Below, in pieces: positions 44,711 to 55,555 of a DNA stretch of 64,000 nucleotides; within the stretch, counting starts at the first letter, position 1; the number at the start of each line of letters is the position of its first letter. Both the position numbers and the translations under genes were made by a program. The DNA is from Flavobacteriaceae bacterium GSB9. GTDB lineage: Bacteria > Bacteroidota > Bacteroidia > Flavobacteriales > Flavobacteriaceae. The notes below the pieces were generated by a model, which did not search any database, was not told the origin of the DNA, and saw nothing but the letters and a program-made list of their open reading frames with translations. The stretch covers positions 1,860,001-1,924,000 of the forward strand of contig CP062007.1 of assembly GCA_022749295.1 (NCBI GenBank), given 5' to 3'.

Positions 44711-45649
44711 CTAAGCTTTAGCTTTAGGTAAAAATATTTCGGCCATCATACAGCGAGCACTGCCTCCCCCACAAGTTTCTATTATTTCTAAAGAACTATA
44801 TATTATTTTACAATGCTCATTTATAGTATCCATTTGTGCTGTATTTAACGCTTGATATGCTGCTTGGCTCATAACCAAATAACGCTCATCATTTTTACCT
44901 CTAAGCTGTAACATATTTCCAGCGAAATGTTTTAACTGTTCTTCAGTAATATCGATAACCTCTTTACCATTGTCTTTTAAATGTTTTACGACATTTTTGC
45001 GTTCGTTCTTATCATCGATACTGCCCAAACAAATTACGGCAAACGTCTCGGCTATGCACATCATAACATTAGTATGGTAAATAGGTTTGCGCTTTCCGTT
45101 AACAGTTTGGTTTGCTCTAAAAATGACTGGAGTGTATTCAAAATCTTCGCAAAACTCTATAAACAAATCTTCATCGGCCCTTGGCGACAAGGCGCAGTAG
45201 GCTTTTTGATTTGTACGGTCTAAAACAATACTGCCCGTTCCTTCAAGAAAAACACCATCATCTTCTGCGCTGGTATAATCGATAATATTTTCAATTATAA
45301 AACCTTCTACTTCAAGTATTTCCAAGACATCCTCTCGCCGCTCCAGACGCCTGTTTTCGGCAAACATGGGGTAGACACCAACATCGCCATTTTCATGGAA
45401 TGACACCCAATTATTAGGAAAAACGGCATCAGGCGTATCGGTTTCCTCATTATCTTCTACCACAATAACACGAACTCCAACTGCGCGTAATTTTTCAACA
45501 AAAGCATCAAATTCTTGCTGTGCCTTAGCTGTAGCGTCATTAGGCAACAAGTTTGTTGACTCTTGATAGTAATTGTTTACGGTAGTTTGCTCGTTCATCC
45601 TAAAATTAACTGGACGGACCATTAAAACAGTATTTGTAATTTGTTGCAT
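44711..45649 (-). CDS. ctlX: Citrulline utilization hydrolase CtlX-like (amidinotransferase fold)
   Basis: 312 residues. Matches the CtlX branch of the guanidino-group-modifying superfamily: VLMVRPVNFRMNEQTTVNNY, TPDAVFPNNWVSFH (substrate Asp/Asn), LEGTGSIVLDR, IYHTNVMMCIA (catalytic His) and CGGGSARCMMAEIFLP with the catalytic Cys near 293. CtlX acts on citrulline in a reported Francisella pathway; the reaction here is inferred by family. A second amidinotransferase-fold gene lies 1.4 kb away. Confidence 0.88.
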   Translation of the reverse strand: MQQITNTVLMVRPVNFRMNEQTTVNNYYQESTNLLPNDATAKAQQEFDAFVEKLRAVGVRVIVVEDNEETDTPDAVFPNNWVSFHENGDVGVYPMFAENRRLERREDVLEILEVEGFIIENIIDYTSAEDDGVFLEGTGSIVLDRTNQKAYCALSPRADEDLFIEFCEDFEYTPVIFRANQTVNGKRKPIYHTNVMMCIAETFAVICLGSIDDKNERKNVVKHLKDNGKEVIDITEEQLKHFAGNMLQLRGKNDERYLVMSQAAYQALNTAQMDTINEHCKIIYSSLEIIETCGGGSARCMMAEIFLPKAKA

Positions 45650-45746
45650 ATAAACTTAACTTCAAATATCAAAAGTATGATTATTTAACTTTATTCTTTA
45701 TCATTGGGTATAATTTTTGAAAATAGTAAAGTTTCAAGGACGAACA

Positions 45747-47114
45747 ATGAAATTAACCTTAATTTTATTTTTAATTACTTTTTCTGCTATCTCTCAAAAC
45801 ATAGCTGGGAAAGTTTTGGACCATCAAACAAACTTACCAATCGAAGGTGTTTCAATACATGTGAAAAACATAAAAAAAGGCACTGTAAGTGACCAAAATG
45901 GCTTTTTCCAATTAAAGTTTAATATAAAAGCAAATGATTCTATATTATTCTCTCATGTCAATTATATCCCCAAAACCATTACCCTGTCTAATTTAAGGAA
46001 AAAAGGATTCGATATACTTTTAATTAAAAAAACGGAAAACCTTAATCCTGTTATTATTAACCCCCAAAAAAAACTCAACAAGCATGTACCTGTAAAAAGG
46101 TTGGCTTCCATGAAAAAACCTGTTTACGCTTTTGGTTCTTCTTTAATTAAGGATTCTATTTATGTTATTGCGGGCAATGGTTCATATCTAGAAGACACGG
46201 AAAAAAAGGCATTTCTTGAAGTTGCTAAATTTCCCAATTCAAGTTTTAAGGACCTCTTAAAAAGGCTATCTATAAACCCTACTTGGGTAGGATACAGGAA
46301 CCAATTACAGGTTTATAGTATTAATGAAAACAAATGGTATATTTCAGATATTAGATTTAGAGAACGTGCTTATCACAACATTAATTTATCTCAAAAGAAC
46401 ATCTATGTTTTAGGAGGCAAACGTTTGTCTAACAATAATAAAAAAGAGTATTTAGACCATACCATTGAAATTTTAAATTTGGAAAAAGACTCGGTTATTC
46501 TAGACGAAACCAACCCACACCAAGCTATAAATTTTGCTTCCTTTAATTACAAGAATAACCTGATCATGATGGGCGGTTCTATCAAACAGGACAAGAAAGG
46601 CCAAAAAACTTTCACTGATAAAGCCCATATGCTTAATACTGAGACAGGATATTGGTATCAATTGAACAATATGCTTGAATGTAAGGAAGCCAAAGGCATT
46701 CTTATTGATAATTTTATCTATTTAATTGGAGGAAACAATGGAAAACCATTAAAAACAGTTGAACGATACAACATCCTAACAGGAGTGTGGGAAATAATTG
46801 GAGAGATATTTGAGCCTTGTAGCAGACCTGGTTTGGCATATCACAACAATAGTATTTACATATTCACTAAAGGAAAAATTTTAACATTCAATATTGTTTC
46901 AGGTGTTTTAAACGAATACAACATTAGACTAAATATTCAAGAACCTCACATGTATTTCTGTGATGATAAATTACTGATTTTGGGTGGTTTTATTGAAAAT
47001 GAATACTCTAAAACAGGCTCTAACAATTTATACCAAGTGGCTATTAATGAGTTTAAAAACACAGAAATCACACAGTCTAAACAACTTAAAGAGTTTAATT
47101 TAATCTCTAATTAA
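45747..47114 (+). CDS. Kelch-repeat protein with carboxypeptidase-regulatory-like domain
   Basis: 455 residues from the ATG at 45747, chosen because the signal peptide (MKLTLILFLITFSAISQ) begins there; the longer frame starts at a TTG. A carboxypeptidase-regulatory-like domain spans ~18-95 (IAGKVLDHQTNLPIEGVSIH, GTVSDQNGFFQLKF). Five to six kelch blades follow, with glycine pairs in IYVLGGKRLS, LIMMGGSIKQ, IYLIGGNNGK and LLILGGFIEN, and aromatic positions TGYWYQLNNM and TGVWEIIGEI. A secreted beta-propeller is expected. Its 3' end overlaps the convergent amidinotransferase gene by 15 bases. Confidence 0.85.
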   Translation: MKLTLILFLITFSAISQNIAGKVLDHQTNLPIEGVSIHVKNIKKGTVSDQNGFFQLKFNIKANDSILFSHVNYIPKTITLSNLRKKGFDILLIKKTENLNPVIINPQKKLNKHVPVKRLASMKKPVYAFGSSLIKDSIYVIAGNGSYLEDTEKKAFLEVAKFPNSSFKDLLKRLSINPTWVGYRNQLQVYSINENKWYISDIRFRERAYHNINLSQKNIYVLGGKRLSNNNKKEYLDHTIEILNLEKDSVILDETNPHQAINFASFNYKNNLIMMGGSIKQDKKGQKTFTDKAHMLNTETGYWYQLNNMLECKEAKGILIDNFIYLIGGNNGKPLKTVERYNILTGVWEIIGEIFEPCSRPGLAYHNNSIYIFTKGKILTFNIVSGVLNEYNIRLNIQEPHMYFCDDKLLILGGFIENEYSKTGSNNLYQVAINEFKNTEITQSKQLKEFNLISN

Positions 47115-48014
47115 CGGAAGTGTGGTGCACCTTAAAAGCCCCTCCTGTTTACCTATTTCTGCATACGGAACTTCTTCAACAGTAAAACCGTTTTGGCGCA
47201 ACCAATTATTTAATCTAATAAAGTTTTTCTCTGAAATCACCACCTCTTCCGATATAGAAAAAACATTACTATACATTTGGTACATCTCGTCTTTGGTGAT
47301 TTCAAAAATATTTTCTCTTCCAAAGAAATTAACTAACCAATTATATTCTTTTTCAGCAAGAAAACCATTTTTATGGATAATAGCCTTACCTTTTCCTAAG
47401 GGCTGGAAACAACAATCGAGATGCAGCGCATTTTCTTTAGCATTGGTGTTCGATTTTCTGAGTTCGAAAGACTTTACAGTTTTATTAGGAAAGAGTTCTT
47501 GAATAGCAATTACGGCATCCATATTCGTACGTGCGGTAATAAATTTTGCGTAATCTTCACCTGAATAAGTCCCAACAAAAATATAATCGTTCCAAGGGAT
47601 AACATCACCACCTTCTACATGACATTCCTCTGGAAGCAGGATTCTTTTTGAGCGATCTATTTCATCCCAAACATACCTAATAGCCTCCACTTCCTGTTCT
47701 CTGTTGGGTAAAATGTTAGAACGGATAATTTTATCTTCGATAACAAAGGCAATATCGCGTGTGAAAATCTGATTGCAATCCTTAATAACTTCTGGCCTAA
47801 AAACCTTTACATTGTATTTTTTAAAAACTTTAGCAACGGCATCCATTTCTTGTACCATATCTGTTTCTTTGGGATAAGTTCCGGCCAAAACATGCTCAAT
47901 GCTTTTGGGGTCGTAACAATCTTCTACCTTTGGCACAGGACCATTACTTTCTGCAGTTCCTAAAATAACGGTTCGCAACCGCGAAACTTCGTTTTTAACA
48001 TTGAGTTTTATCAT
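47100..48014 (-). CDS. Dimethylarginine dimethylaminohydrolase/amidinotransferase family protein
   Basis: 304 residues. Guanidino-group-modifying fold: IFTRDIAFVIEDKII (Asp), HVEGGDVIPWNDYIF (Glu-Gly-Gly-Asp), ALHLDCCFQPLGKGKAII (catalytic His region) and a C-terminal LLRCTTLPLIRD with the probable nucleophile Cys296. Related to DDAH, arginine deiminase and glycine amidinotransferase; the exact substrate cannot be read from sequence, but arginine or a methylated arginine is likely. Upstream of it lies the gltA terminator, so it has its own promoter. Confidence 0.82.
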   Translation of the reverse strand: MIKLNVKNEVSRLRTVILGTAESNGPVPKVEDCYDPKSIEHVLAGTYPKETDMVQEMDAVAKVFKKYNVKVFRPEVIKDCNQIFTRDIAFVIEDKIIRSNILPNREQEVEAIRYVWDEIDRSKRILLPEECHVEGGDVIPWNDYIFVGTYSGEDYAKFITARTNMDAVIAIQELFPNKTVKSFELRKSNTNAKENALHLDCCFQPLGKGKAIIHKNGFLAEKEYNWLVNFFGRENIFEITKDEMYQMYSNVFSISEEVVISEKNFIRLNNWLRQNGFTVEEVPYAEIGKQEGLLRCTTLPLIRD

Positions 48015-48025
48015 GTTGTAAATAT

Positions 48026-48063
48026 AAAAAAGCTCCGTAACTAAAATGTTAAGGAGCTTTTTT
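48026..48063 (-). terminator. Intrinsic terminator of gltA
   Basis: 11-bp stem AAAAAAGCTCC/GGAGCTTTTTT with a 16-base loop that can extend the stem; T-run on the minus strand. Confidence 0.8.
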
Positions 48064-48083
48064 ATTTCAATAACTAGTGTTAT

Positions 48084-49370
48084 TTATCTCTTATCCATTG
48101 GCACAAAATCTCTTTTTGTAGCTCCAATATAAATTTGTCTTGGTCTTCCGATAGGTTCTTTGCGCAAACGCATTTCTCTCCATTGTGCTATCCAACCTGG
48201 TAGACGACCTAAGGCGAACATTACAGTAAACATATCTGTTGGTATGCCCATAGCTCTGTAAATGATACCTGAATAGAAATCTACATTTGGATATAATTTT
48301 CTATCAACAAAGTATTGATCTTCTAAAGCTTCTTTTTCAAGTCCTTTGGCAATACCCAAAATAGGATCTTCAACACCTAAATCGCCCAAAACCTCGTCGG
48401 CCGCCTTTTTAATAATCTTGGCACGAGGGTCGAAGTTTTTGTATACTCTGTGACCAAATCCCATTAAACGGAAAGGATCGTTTTTATCTTTAGCTTTGGC
48501 CATATACTTTTTAGTGTCTCCACCATCCGCTTTAATCGCTTCAAGCATTTCAAGTACAGCTTGGTTTGCCCCTCCATGAAGTGGCCCCCAAAGTGCTGAT
48601 ATTCCTGCAGCCAACGAAACAAACAAACCTGCATGCGAAGACCCAGTAATTCTCACCGTTGAAGTAGAGCAGTTTTGCTCGTGGTCTGCATGAAGGATTA
48701 ACAATTTGTCCAGCGCATTTACTAGAATTGGGTTCTGTGTATATTCTTCATGAGGCACTTTAAACATCATTTTCAAAATGTTTTCCACATACCCTAAGTT
48801 CTTATTACCATAATCTAGTGGCAATCCACTTTTCTTACGCATAGTCCACGCAACCAAAACAGGGAATTTACCTAAAATACGTACAACAGACTTATACATG
48901 TCTTCTTCAGAATTCACATTAACACTTGAAGGGTTAAACGCCGTTAACGCACTGGTTAAAGACGACAATACTCCCATTGGGTGTGCTGCTTTTGGAAAAG
49001 CATCCAATATCTTGTGAACATCTTCATCAACTACAGACTCAGCTTTTATATCGCTATGAAATTTTTCGCTTTGCGCTTTTGTTGGCAACTCTCCAAAAAT
49101 TAAAAGATAGGCTACTTCTAAAAAATCGGCTTTTTCTGCCAACTCTTCAATAGAGTACCCACGGTATCTTAAAATCCCTTTTTCGCCATCCAAAAAAGTA
49201 ATGGCACTCTCACAAGACCCTGTGTTTTTATAACCTGGATCTAAAGTGATTACGCCACCTGTTGCACTTCTAAGCTTCGTGATATCAATTGCTACTTCAT
49301 CCTCTGTACCTTTTACTAAAGGTAATTCGTATTTCTTTCCGTCTATTTCTATACTAGCTGTGTTTGCCAT
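48084..49370 (-). CDS. gltA: Citrate synthase (type II)
   Basis: 428 residues, normal for the hexameric Gram-negative type, condensing oxaloacetate and acetyl-CoA at TCA entry. Motifs: LDPGYKNTGSCESAITFLDG at the N-terminus; HADHEQNCSTSTVRITGSS with the first active-site His; WGPLHGGANQAVLEML with the second; MGFGHRVYKNFDPRA with His and the catalytic Asp region nearby; GRPRQIYIG at the end. Monocistronic between two terminators, downstream of eno. Confidence 0.97.
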   Translation of the reverse strand: MANTASIEIDGKKYELPLVKGTEDEVAIDITKLRSATGGVITLDPGYKNTGSCESAITFLDGEKGILRYRGYSIEELAEKADFLEVAYLLIFGELPTKAQSEKFHSDIKAESVVDEDVHKILDAFPKAAHPMGVLSSLTSALTAFNPSSVNVNSEEDMYKSVVRILGKFPVLVAWTMRKKSGLPLDYGNKNLGYVENILKMMFKVPHEEYTQNPILVNALDKLLILHADHEQNCSTSTVRITGSSHAGLFVSLAAGISALWGPLHGGANQAVLEMLEAIKADGGDTKKYMAKAKDKNDPFRLMGFGHRVYKNFDPRAKIIKKAADEVLGDLGVEDPILGIAKGLEKEALEDQYFVDRKLYPNVDFYSGIIYRAMGIPTDMFTVMFALGRLPGWIAQWREMRLRKEPIGRPRQIYIGATKRDFVPMDKR

Positions 49371-49490
49371 TCTGTTTTGTAAGTTTTTTTTGTTTAGAAG
49401 AATGCTAATTTACGAAATATCCCCTTATTTCTAAAGATAATTTAGAATGATTTAATCTATTAACAGATTATTACAATTGCACTCAAAAAA

Positions 49491-49520
49491 AAAAGCGATT
49501 ATTAAAAAATAATCGCTTTT
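49491..49520 (-). terminator. Intrinsic terminator of eno
   Basis: 13-bp perfect stem AAAAGCGATTATT/AATAATCGCTTTT with a 4-base loop and a long T-run on the minus strand. Confidence 0.85.
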
Positions 49521-49541
49521 CTTAAAAATTTTTAATAGGCA

Positions 49542-50846
<1,305 letters not shown>

Positions 50847-50867
50847 TTATATTCAAATTTGTTACTT

Positions 50868-50875
50868 CAAATTTA
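50868..50875 (-). promoter_or_regulatory. Promoter -7 element of eno
   Basis: Reads TAAATTTG on the minus strand (TAnnTTTG), 34 bases upstream of the eno ATG. No clear -33 TTTG. Confidence 0.45.
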
Positions 50876-50969
50876 CGTTTAAATCTTGTTTAATTTAAGA
50901 TGTTTTTTAAGAATTTATCACAAAAACGGCTACAACGTTTTAGTAACTACATTCCTTAAAAACAAATGC

Positions 50970-52097
50970 CTACACCTCACTTGTGCTTAACTTTTGCTTT
51001 TTTATATTTTCTATAAATTGATCGAAAAGATAAGATGAATCGTGTGGCCCTGGGCTAGCTTCTGGATGGTATTGAACCGAAAATACATTTTTATTTTTCA
51101 TAGCCAAACCAGCAACGGTATCATCATTTAAATGTACATGGGTTACCTCTAGTTCTGGGTTGTTTTCAACTGATTCTCTATTTACTGCAAACCCGTGGTT
51201 TTGAGATGTAATTTCTCCTTTACCAGTTTTTAAGTTTTTAACCGGATGGTTTATTCCTCGGTGACCATTGTACATTTTATACGTTGTTGCTCCATTGGCC
51301 AATGCTATAACTTGGTGACCTAAACAAATACCAAATAATGGTAAGTCACGTTTAATAATCTCTTTGGCCACGGCTTGGGCTTCTTCTAAAGGCTCAGGAT
51401 CCCCAGGTCCATTAGACAAAAAGTATCCATCTGGATTGAATGCCTGTAAATCTTCGAATTTTGCATTATAAGGAAACACTTTTATATATGCATCTCTATT
51501 GGCTATATTTCGTAGAATGTTCTTTTTAATGCCAATATCCAGAGCTGCGACTCTGTAAGTTGCATTTTCATCACCAAAACAATACGGTTCTTTTGTTGAT
51601 ACTTTTGAAGCCAACTCCAAACCTTCCATGTTAGGCACTTCGTCCAATTGCTTTTTAAGGCCGTCGATATTATCAACATCTGTTGAAATAACAGCATTCA
51701 TAGCTCCGTGCTCCCTAATGTAACTTACTAAGGCTCTGGTATCGACATCTGAAATGGCCAATAGGTTGTTCTTTTCAAGGAAATTACCCAATGAATCATC
51801 GGCTGCATCTCTAGAGTAGTCGTAACTAAAATTTTTAACTATGAGCCCAGCGATTTTAATAGAATCAGATTCCACCTCATCTGCATTGGTTCCGTAGTTA
51901 CCAATATGTGCGTTGGTGGCTACCATAAGTTGTCCGTAGTACGACGGATCCGTAAAAATTTCTTGGTATCCGGTCATCCCTGTATTAAAGCACACCTCAC
52001 CAAATGATGTACCTTGTTTGTTACCAACAGCTTTACCGTAAAAAATTGTACCATCTGCTAGTAGAACGATGGCTTTTTGTCTTTTTTGATATTTCAT
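50970..52097 (-). CDS. carA: Carbamoyl-phosphate synthase small subunit
   Basis: 375 residues from the ATG at 52097; the longer frame begins at a TTG inside the terminator region. CarA hydrolyses glutamine and channels ammonia to CarB. N-terminal domain AIVLLADGTIFYGKAVG and GEVCFNTGMTGYQEIFTDPS; class I glutamine amidotransferase motifs LSNGPGDPEPL, PLFGICLGHQVIALA with the nucleophile Cys, and SVQYHPEASPGPHDS with the His-Glu pair. carB is not adjacent. It follows the ribosomal cluster terminator. Confidence 0.97.
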   Translation of the reverse strand: MKYQKRQKAIVLLADGTIFYGKAVGNKQGTSFGEVCFNTGMTGYQEIFTDPSYYGQLMVATNAHIGNYGTNADEVESDSIKIAGLIVKNFSYDYSRDAADDSLGNFLEKNNLLAISDVDTRALVSYIREHGAMNAVISTDVDNIDGLKKQLDEVPNMEGLELASKVSTKEPYCFGDENATYRVAALDIGIKKNILRNIANRDAYIKVFPYNAKFEDLQAFNPDGYFLSNGPGDPEPLEEAQAVAKEIIKRDLPLFGICLGHQVIALANGATTYKMYNGHRGINHPVKNLKTGKGEITSQNHGFAVNRESVENNPELEVTHVHLNDDTVAGLAMKNKNVFSVQYHPEASPGPHDSSYLFDQFIENIKKQKLSTSEV

Positions 52098-52129
52098 AAA
52101 TTCGAAAAGTTTTACAAAATTGCACAAAA

Positions 52130-52160
52130 AAAAGGATAAACTAAAATAGTTTATCCTTTT
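52130..52160 (-). terminator. Intrinsic terminator of the ribosomal-protein cluster
   Basis: 14-bp perfect stem AAAAGGATAAACTA/TAGTTTATCCTTTT, 3-base loop, T8 tail on the minus strand, 24 bases after the rplQ stop. Confidence 0.9.
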
Positions 52161-52183
52161 ATATTTAAAATGTCTGTTAACAT

Positions 52184-52654
52184 TTATTCTTCTTCGTTTG
52201 AAGCTTTAGTTTCAACTGGAGCAGCTGCTGGTTTAGAACCACCTCTTCTACTTCTTCTAGTCGACTTTTTCTTAGGCTTATCGGCGTTATAAATTTCGTT
52301 GTAATCTACAAGCTCGATCATAGCCATATCGGCGTTATCTCCTAAACGATTTCCTAGTTTTATAATTCTAGTGTAACCACCTGGTCTATCTGCTATTTTT
52401 GTAGCCACCTCTCTAAACAACTCGGTTACTGCTTCTTTTTGTCTAAGTTTAGACATTACAATACGTCTGTTATGCGTCGTATCTTCCTTAGACTTTGTAA
52501 TTACTGGCTCAACAAACTGCTTTAAAGCTTTCGCCTTAGCTACCGTAGTGTTGATACGCTTGTGTTCGATTAATGAACAAGCCATATTAGCCAACATTGA
52601 TCTTCTGTGAGCAGTTTTTCTGCCTAAGTGGTTGAATTTTTTTCCGTGTCTCAT
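52184..52654 (-). CDS. rplQ: 50S ribosomal protein L17
   Basis: 156 residues. Core L17 (~1-118) with [20 protein letters not shown] and [21 protein letters not shown] ~38-residue C-terminal extension is added, basic then acidic ([20 protein letters not shown], ending EEE), as is common in Bacteroidota L17. Last gene of the cluster, 66 bases after rpoA. Confidence 0.96.
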   Translation of the reverse strand: MRHGKKFNHLGRKTAHRRSMLANMACSLIEHKRINTTVAKAKALKQFVEPVITKSKEDTTHNRRIVMSKLRQKEAVTELFREVATKIADRPGGYTRIIKLGNRLGDNADMAMIELVDYNEIYNADKPKKKSTRRSRRGGSKPAAAPVETKASNEEE

Positions 52655-52720
52655 GACATTTGTTTTAAACCTCTATCTTGCTTCTACTTTTTTAAGGAGC
52701 AAACTATAAAGGAGTTAGAA

Positions 52721-53713
52721 TTAATCTTTATCTAATTTATATTTACTTAAATCCATTCCGAAATTAAGACCTTTAACGTTTACAAGCTCTTCAAGCTCTG
52801 TTAAAGATTTTTTACCAAAGTTTCTGAATTTCATTAAATCATTTTTGTTGAATGATACCAAGTCTCCTAAAGTATCAACTTCGGCAGCTTTTAAACAGTT
52901 AAGCGCACGAACAGAAAGATCCATATCGATAAGCTTTGTTTTAAGCAACTGACGCATGTGAAGTGATTCTTCATCATAAGTCTCTGTTTGTGCAATTTCA
53001 TCGGCCTCTAAAGTGATACGCTCGTCAGAGAATAACATAAAGTGGTGAATGAGTGTTTTTGCAGCTTCAGTTAAAGCGTCTTGCGGCGTAATTGAACCAT
53101 CGGTAATGATTTCGAAAACTAACTTTTCGTAATCCGTTTTTTGTTCTACACGATAGTTTTCAATACTGTACTTAACGTTTTTTATAGGCGTATAAATTGA
53201 ATCGGTAAAAATGGTACCTATTGGCGCAGAAGCTTTTTTATTCTCTTCTGCAGGCACATAACCTCTACCTTTTTCAATAGTGATTTCCATGTTAAGGTTA
53301 ACCTTAGGATCTAAGTTACAGATTACTAGTTCAGTGTTCAACACTTGGAAACCTGAGATAAATTTTTGGAAATCGCCCGCTGTTATACGTTCTTGTCCAG
53401 AAATTGAAATAGAGATTGATTCGTTATCAATATCTTCAATTTGTCTCTTAAAACGAATCTGTTTTAAGTTTAAGATGATTTCTGTTACATCTTCAACCAC
53501 ACCAGCAATTGCTGAAAACTCATGATCAACGCCTTCAATTCTAACTGATGTAATTGCAAACCCTTCTAAAGATGATAACAACACTCTTCTTAGAGCATTA
53601 CCAACTGTTAATCCATAACCTGGTTCTAGTGGTCTGAATTCGAATTTACCTTCGAAATCAGTAGAATCAATCATGATTACTTTGTCGGGCTTTTGGAAAT
53701 TAAATACTGCCAT
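52721..53713 (-). CDS. rpoA: RNA polymerase subunit alpha
   Basis: 330 residues. N-terminal assembly domain (~1-235) with [20 protein letters not shown] and [21 protein letters not shown]-terminal domain (~255-330) with [20 protein letters not shown]-like alphaCTD helices ([18 protein letters not shown]) and [16 protein letters not shown]. The alphaCTD binds UP elements and activators. Lies between rpsD and rplQ, as in most bacterial alpha operons. Confidence 0.98.
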   Translation of the reverse strand: MAVFNFQKPDKVIMIDSTDFEGKFEFRPLEPGYGLTVGNALRRVLLSSLEGFAITSVRIEGVDHEFSAIAGVVEDVTEIILNLKQIRFKRQIEDIDNESISISISGQERITAGDFQKFISGFQVLNTELVICNLDPKVNLNMEITIEKGRGYVPAEENKKASAPIGTIFTDSIYTPIKNVKYSIENYRVEQKTDYEKLVFEIITDGSITPQDALTEAAKTLIHHFMLFSDERITLEADEIAQTETYDEESLHMRQLLKTKLIDMDLSVRALNCLKAAEVDTLGDLVSFNKNDLMKFRNFGKKSLTELEELVNVKGLNFGMDLSKYKLDKD

Positions 53714-53808
53714 TTTTTTCTTCGTTTTAATTGTTACTTAGTTGCGCGGTTTATAAGTTTGAAGAAGTACGAACAAACCCTTTGGCCAAGTACCAATGTT
53801 GTTAATTA

Positions 53809-54414
53809 TTATTTAGAGTACAATTCGACGATGAATTGCTCGTTGATATTTTCAGGTATCTGTATTCTTGCAGGCACAGAAACATAAGTTCCTTGCTTGG
53901 TTTCGTTGTTCCAAGTAATCCACTCGTAAACATTGCTCGAATTTGAAAGCGATTTTTCAATAGTTTCAAGCGATTTCGATTTTTCTCTTACAGCTACCAC
54001 ATCACCAGCTTTTAATTGGTAAGAAGGAATGTTTACCAACTCGCCGTTTACTGTAATGTGTCTGTGAGAAACTAATTGTCTTGCAGCGCTTCTTGTTGGA
54101 GCAATTCCCATTCTGAAAACGACATTATCCAATCTAGATTCACATAATTGTAAAAGCACCTCACCAGTAATACCTTGTGCTGTTCTAGCTTTTTTAAACA
54201 ATCCTCTAAACTGACGCTCTAAAATACCGTAAGTGTATTTTGCTTTTTGCTTTTCCTGCAACTGGATTGCGTATTCAGATTTTTTACCACGGCGTCTATT
54301 GTTTCCGTGTTGCCCTGGAGGGTAATTTCTTTTTTCGAATGACTTGTCGTCTCCGAAAATAGCTTCGCCAAACTTACGAGCTATTTTAGTTTTAGGACCA
54401 GTATATCTTGCCAT
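53809..54414 (-). CDS. rpsD: 30S ribosomal protein S4
   Basis: 201 residues. Primary 16S rRNA binder with an S4 domain ([40 protein letters not shown]). The N-terminal segment lacks the zinc Cys cluster, so it is the zinc-free form. Preceded by a 174-base gap holding a terminator-like hairpin and a promoter element, so rpsD-rpoA-rplQ can be transcribed separately. Confidence 0.97.
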   Translation of the reverse strand: MARYTGPKTKIARKFGEAIFGDDKSFEKRNYPPGQHGNNRRRGKKSEYAIQLQEKQKAKYTYGILERQFRGLFKKARTAQGITGEVLLQLCESRLDNVVFRMGIAPTRSAARQLVSHRHITVNGELVNIPSYQLKAGDVVAVREKSKSLETIEKSLSNSSNVYEWITWNNETKQGTYVSVPARIQIPENINEQFIVELYSK

Positions 54415-54517
54415 TTTAAATTAATTTTGAGAGTGATTATGAATTAAGGTCTTAATCTTATCCTTCGATAATCGTATACCTCTCGGTTATACTTGTTTTG
54501 TTATTTTTTTCGGTGTG

Positions 54518-54525
54518 CAAATGTA
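54518..54525 (-). promoter_or_regulatory. Promoter -7 element of rpsD-rpoA-rplQ
   Basis: Reads TACATTTG on the minus strand (perfect TAnnTTTG), 11 bases after the intra-cluster hairpin and 103 bases before the rpsD ATG. A TTTTTTG lies about 24 bases upstream, slightly long for a -33. Confidence 0.5.
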
Positions 54526-54535
54526 CGTATAAAAA

Positions 54536-54570
54536 ATGAATATCAATTGCAAAAAACAACTGATATTCAT
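54536..54570 (-). terminator. Intra-cluster terminator-like hairpin between rpsK and rpsD
   Basis: On the minus strand ATGAATATCAGTTG pairs with CAATTGATATTCAT (14 bp with one G-U), loop of seven, then T6. It is AT-rich, so partial termination is more likely than complete. It is followed at once by the TACATTTG promoter element. Confidence 0.6.
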
Positions 54571-54588
54571 CCTTCTATGTACATATTT

Positions 54589-54972
54589 TTAAACTCTACG
54601 TCTTTTTGGTGGACGACAACCATTATGTGGTAGTGGAGTAACATCGATAATTTCGGTTACTTCGATACCAGCATTATGAATTGATCGGATAGCAGATTCT
54701 CTACCATTTCCAGGGCCTTTAACGTAAACCTTTACTTTTTTCAACCCTGCTTCTTGTGCTACAGCAGCAGCATCTTCAGCAGCTAATTGAGCAGCGTAAG
54801 GTGTGTTTTTCTTTGATCCTCTAAATCCCATTTTACCAGCAGAAGACCAAGAAATTACGTCTCCGTTTTTGTTGGTAAGTGAAATAATAATATTGTTAAA
54901 TGATGCTGTAACGTGAGCTTCACCTACAGAATCAACAATAACTTTACGTTTTTTTGTGCTTGTTTTTGCCAT
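54589..54972 (-). CDS. rpsK: 30S ribosomal protein S11
   Basis: 127 residues. Platform protein contacting mRNA in the E site. Motifs: [58 protein letters not shown] and the C-terminal [18 protein letters not shown]. Followed by the hairpin described above; preceded by rpsM after a 100-base spacer with heptamer-like repeats. Confidence 0.98.
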   Translation of the reverse strand: MAKTSTKKRKVIVDSVGEAHVTASFNNIIISLTNKNGDVISWSSAGKMGFRGSKKNTPYAAQLAAEDAAAVAQEAGLKKVKVYVKGPGNGRESAIRSIHNAGIEVTEIIDVTPLPHNGCRPPKRRRV

Positions 54973-55072
54973 ATTCTTTTAGTTTTTAGCTATTAGCAAT
55001 AGTCGCTAGAATCCTAAACCGTATCAATTTCAAACAGATTCCTTCCAACGTCTAAAGACTAAAGACTATTTA
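54973..55072 (-). repeat. Degenerate heptamer spacer between rpsM and rpsK
   Basis: The plus strand reads TAGTTTT TAGCTAT TAGCAA TAGTCGC TAGAATC (54979 onward), then CCTAAACCG and a TTTCAAACAGATTC block. The rpmJ-rpsM spacer has the same order and the same TAGAATCCTAAAC...TTTCAAACAGATTC blocks. Confidence 0.6.
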
Positions 55073-55447
55073 TTACTTAGTTGCTTTTTTCTTGTTAGCA
55101 ACTGTTTTTCTTCTACCTTTTCTGGTTCTTGAGTTGTTTTTGGTACGTTGACCTCTTAAAGGAAGTCCTGCTCTATGGCGGATACCTCTGTAACACCCTA
55201 TATCCATTAAACGTTTAATGTTTAATTGTGTTTCAGAACGTAATTCACCTTCAATGGTAAAAGCCCCAACTGCTTCACGAACGCCACTAATTTGGTCGTC
55301 TGTCCAGTCTTGAACTTTTATGTTTTCGTCAACCTTAGCAGTCGCTAAAATTTCTTGGGCTCTACTTTTACCTATCCCATAGATATAAGTTAAAGCAATA
55401 ACTCCTCTTTTGTTTTTTGGTATGTCTACACCTGCAATTCTTGCCAT
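55073..55447 (-). CDS. rpsM: 30S ribosomal protein S13
   Basis: 124 residues. Head protein making bridges to the 50S subunit. [32 protein letters not shown] (helix-two-turn-helix), [20 protein letters not shown] and the basic tail [16 protein letters not shown] are all typical. Spacers on both sides carry heptamer-like repeats. Confidence 0.98.
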   Translation of the reverse strand: MARIAGVDIPKNKRGVIALTYIYGIGKSRAQEILATAKVDENIKVQDWTDDQISGVREAVGAFTIEGELRSETQLNIKRLMDIGCYRGIRHRAGLPLRGQRTKNNSRTRKGRRKTVANKKKATK

Positions 55448-55555
55448 ATTGTTTTTATTAGTTTCTAGTTGCTAGTTTTTAGTTGTTAGAATCCTAAACA
55501 TTGCTATTTCAAACAGATTCATCTAACTTCCAAACACTAATAACTCATGTACAAA
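55448..55555 (-). repeat. Degenerate heptamer spacer between rpmJ and rpsM
   Basis: The plus strand reads TAGTTTC TAGTTGC TAGTTTT TAGTTGT TAGAATC with a 7-base period, then CCTAAAC and TTTCAAACAGATTC. It is homologous to the spacer at 54973-55072. Confidence 0.65.

Noticed and set aside
50928-50936. GGCTACAAC core as in the cassette-like inverted repeats, between carA and eno
   Set aside because: A single copy without partner or bounded gene; also part of a weak ACG/CGT hairpin. Likely chance.
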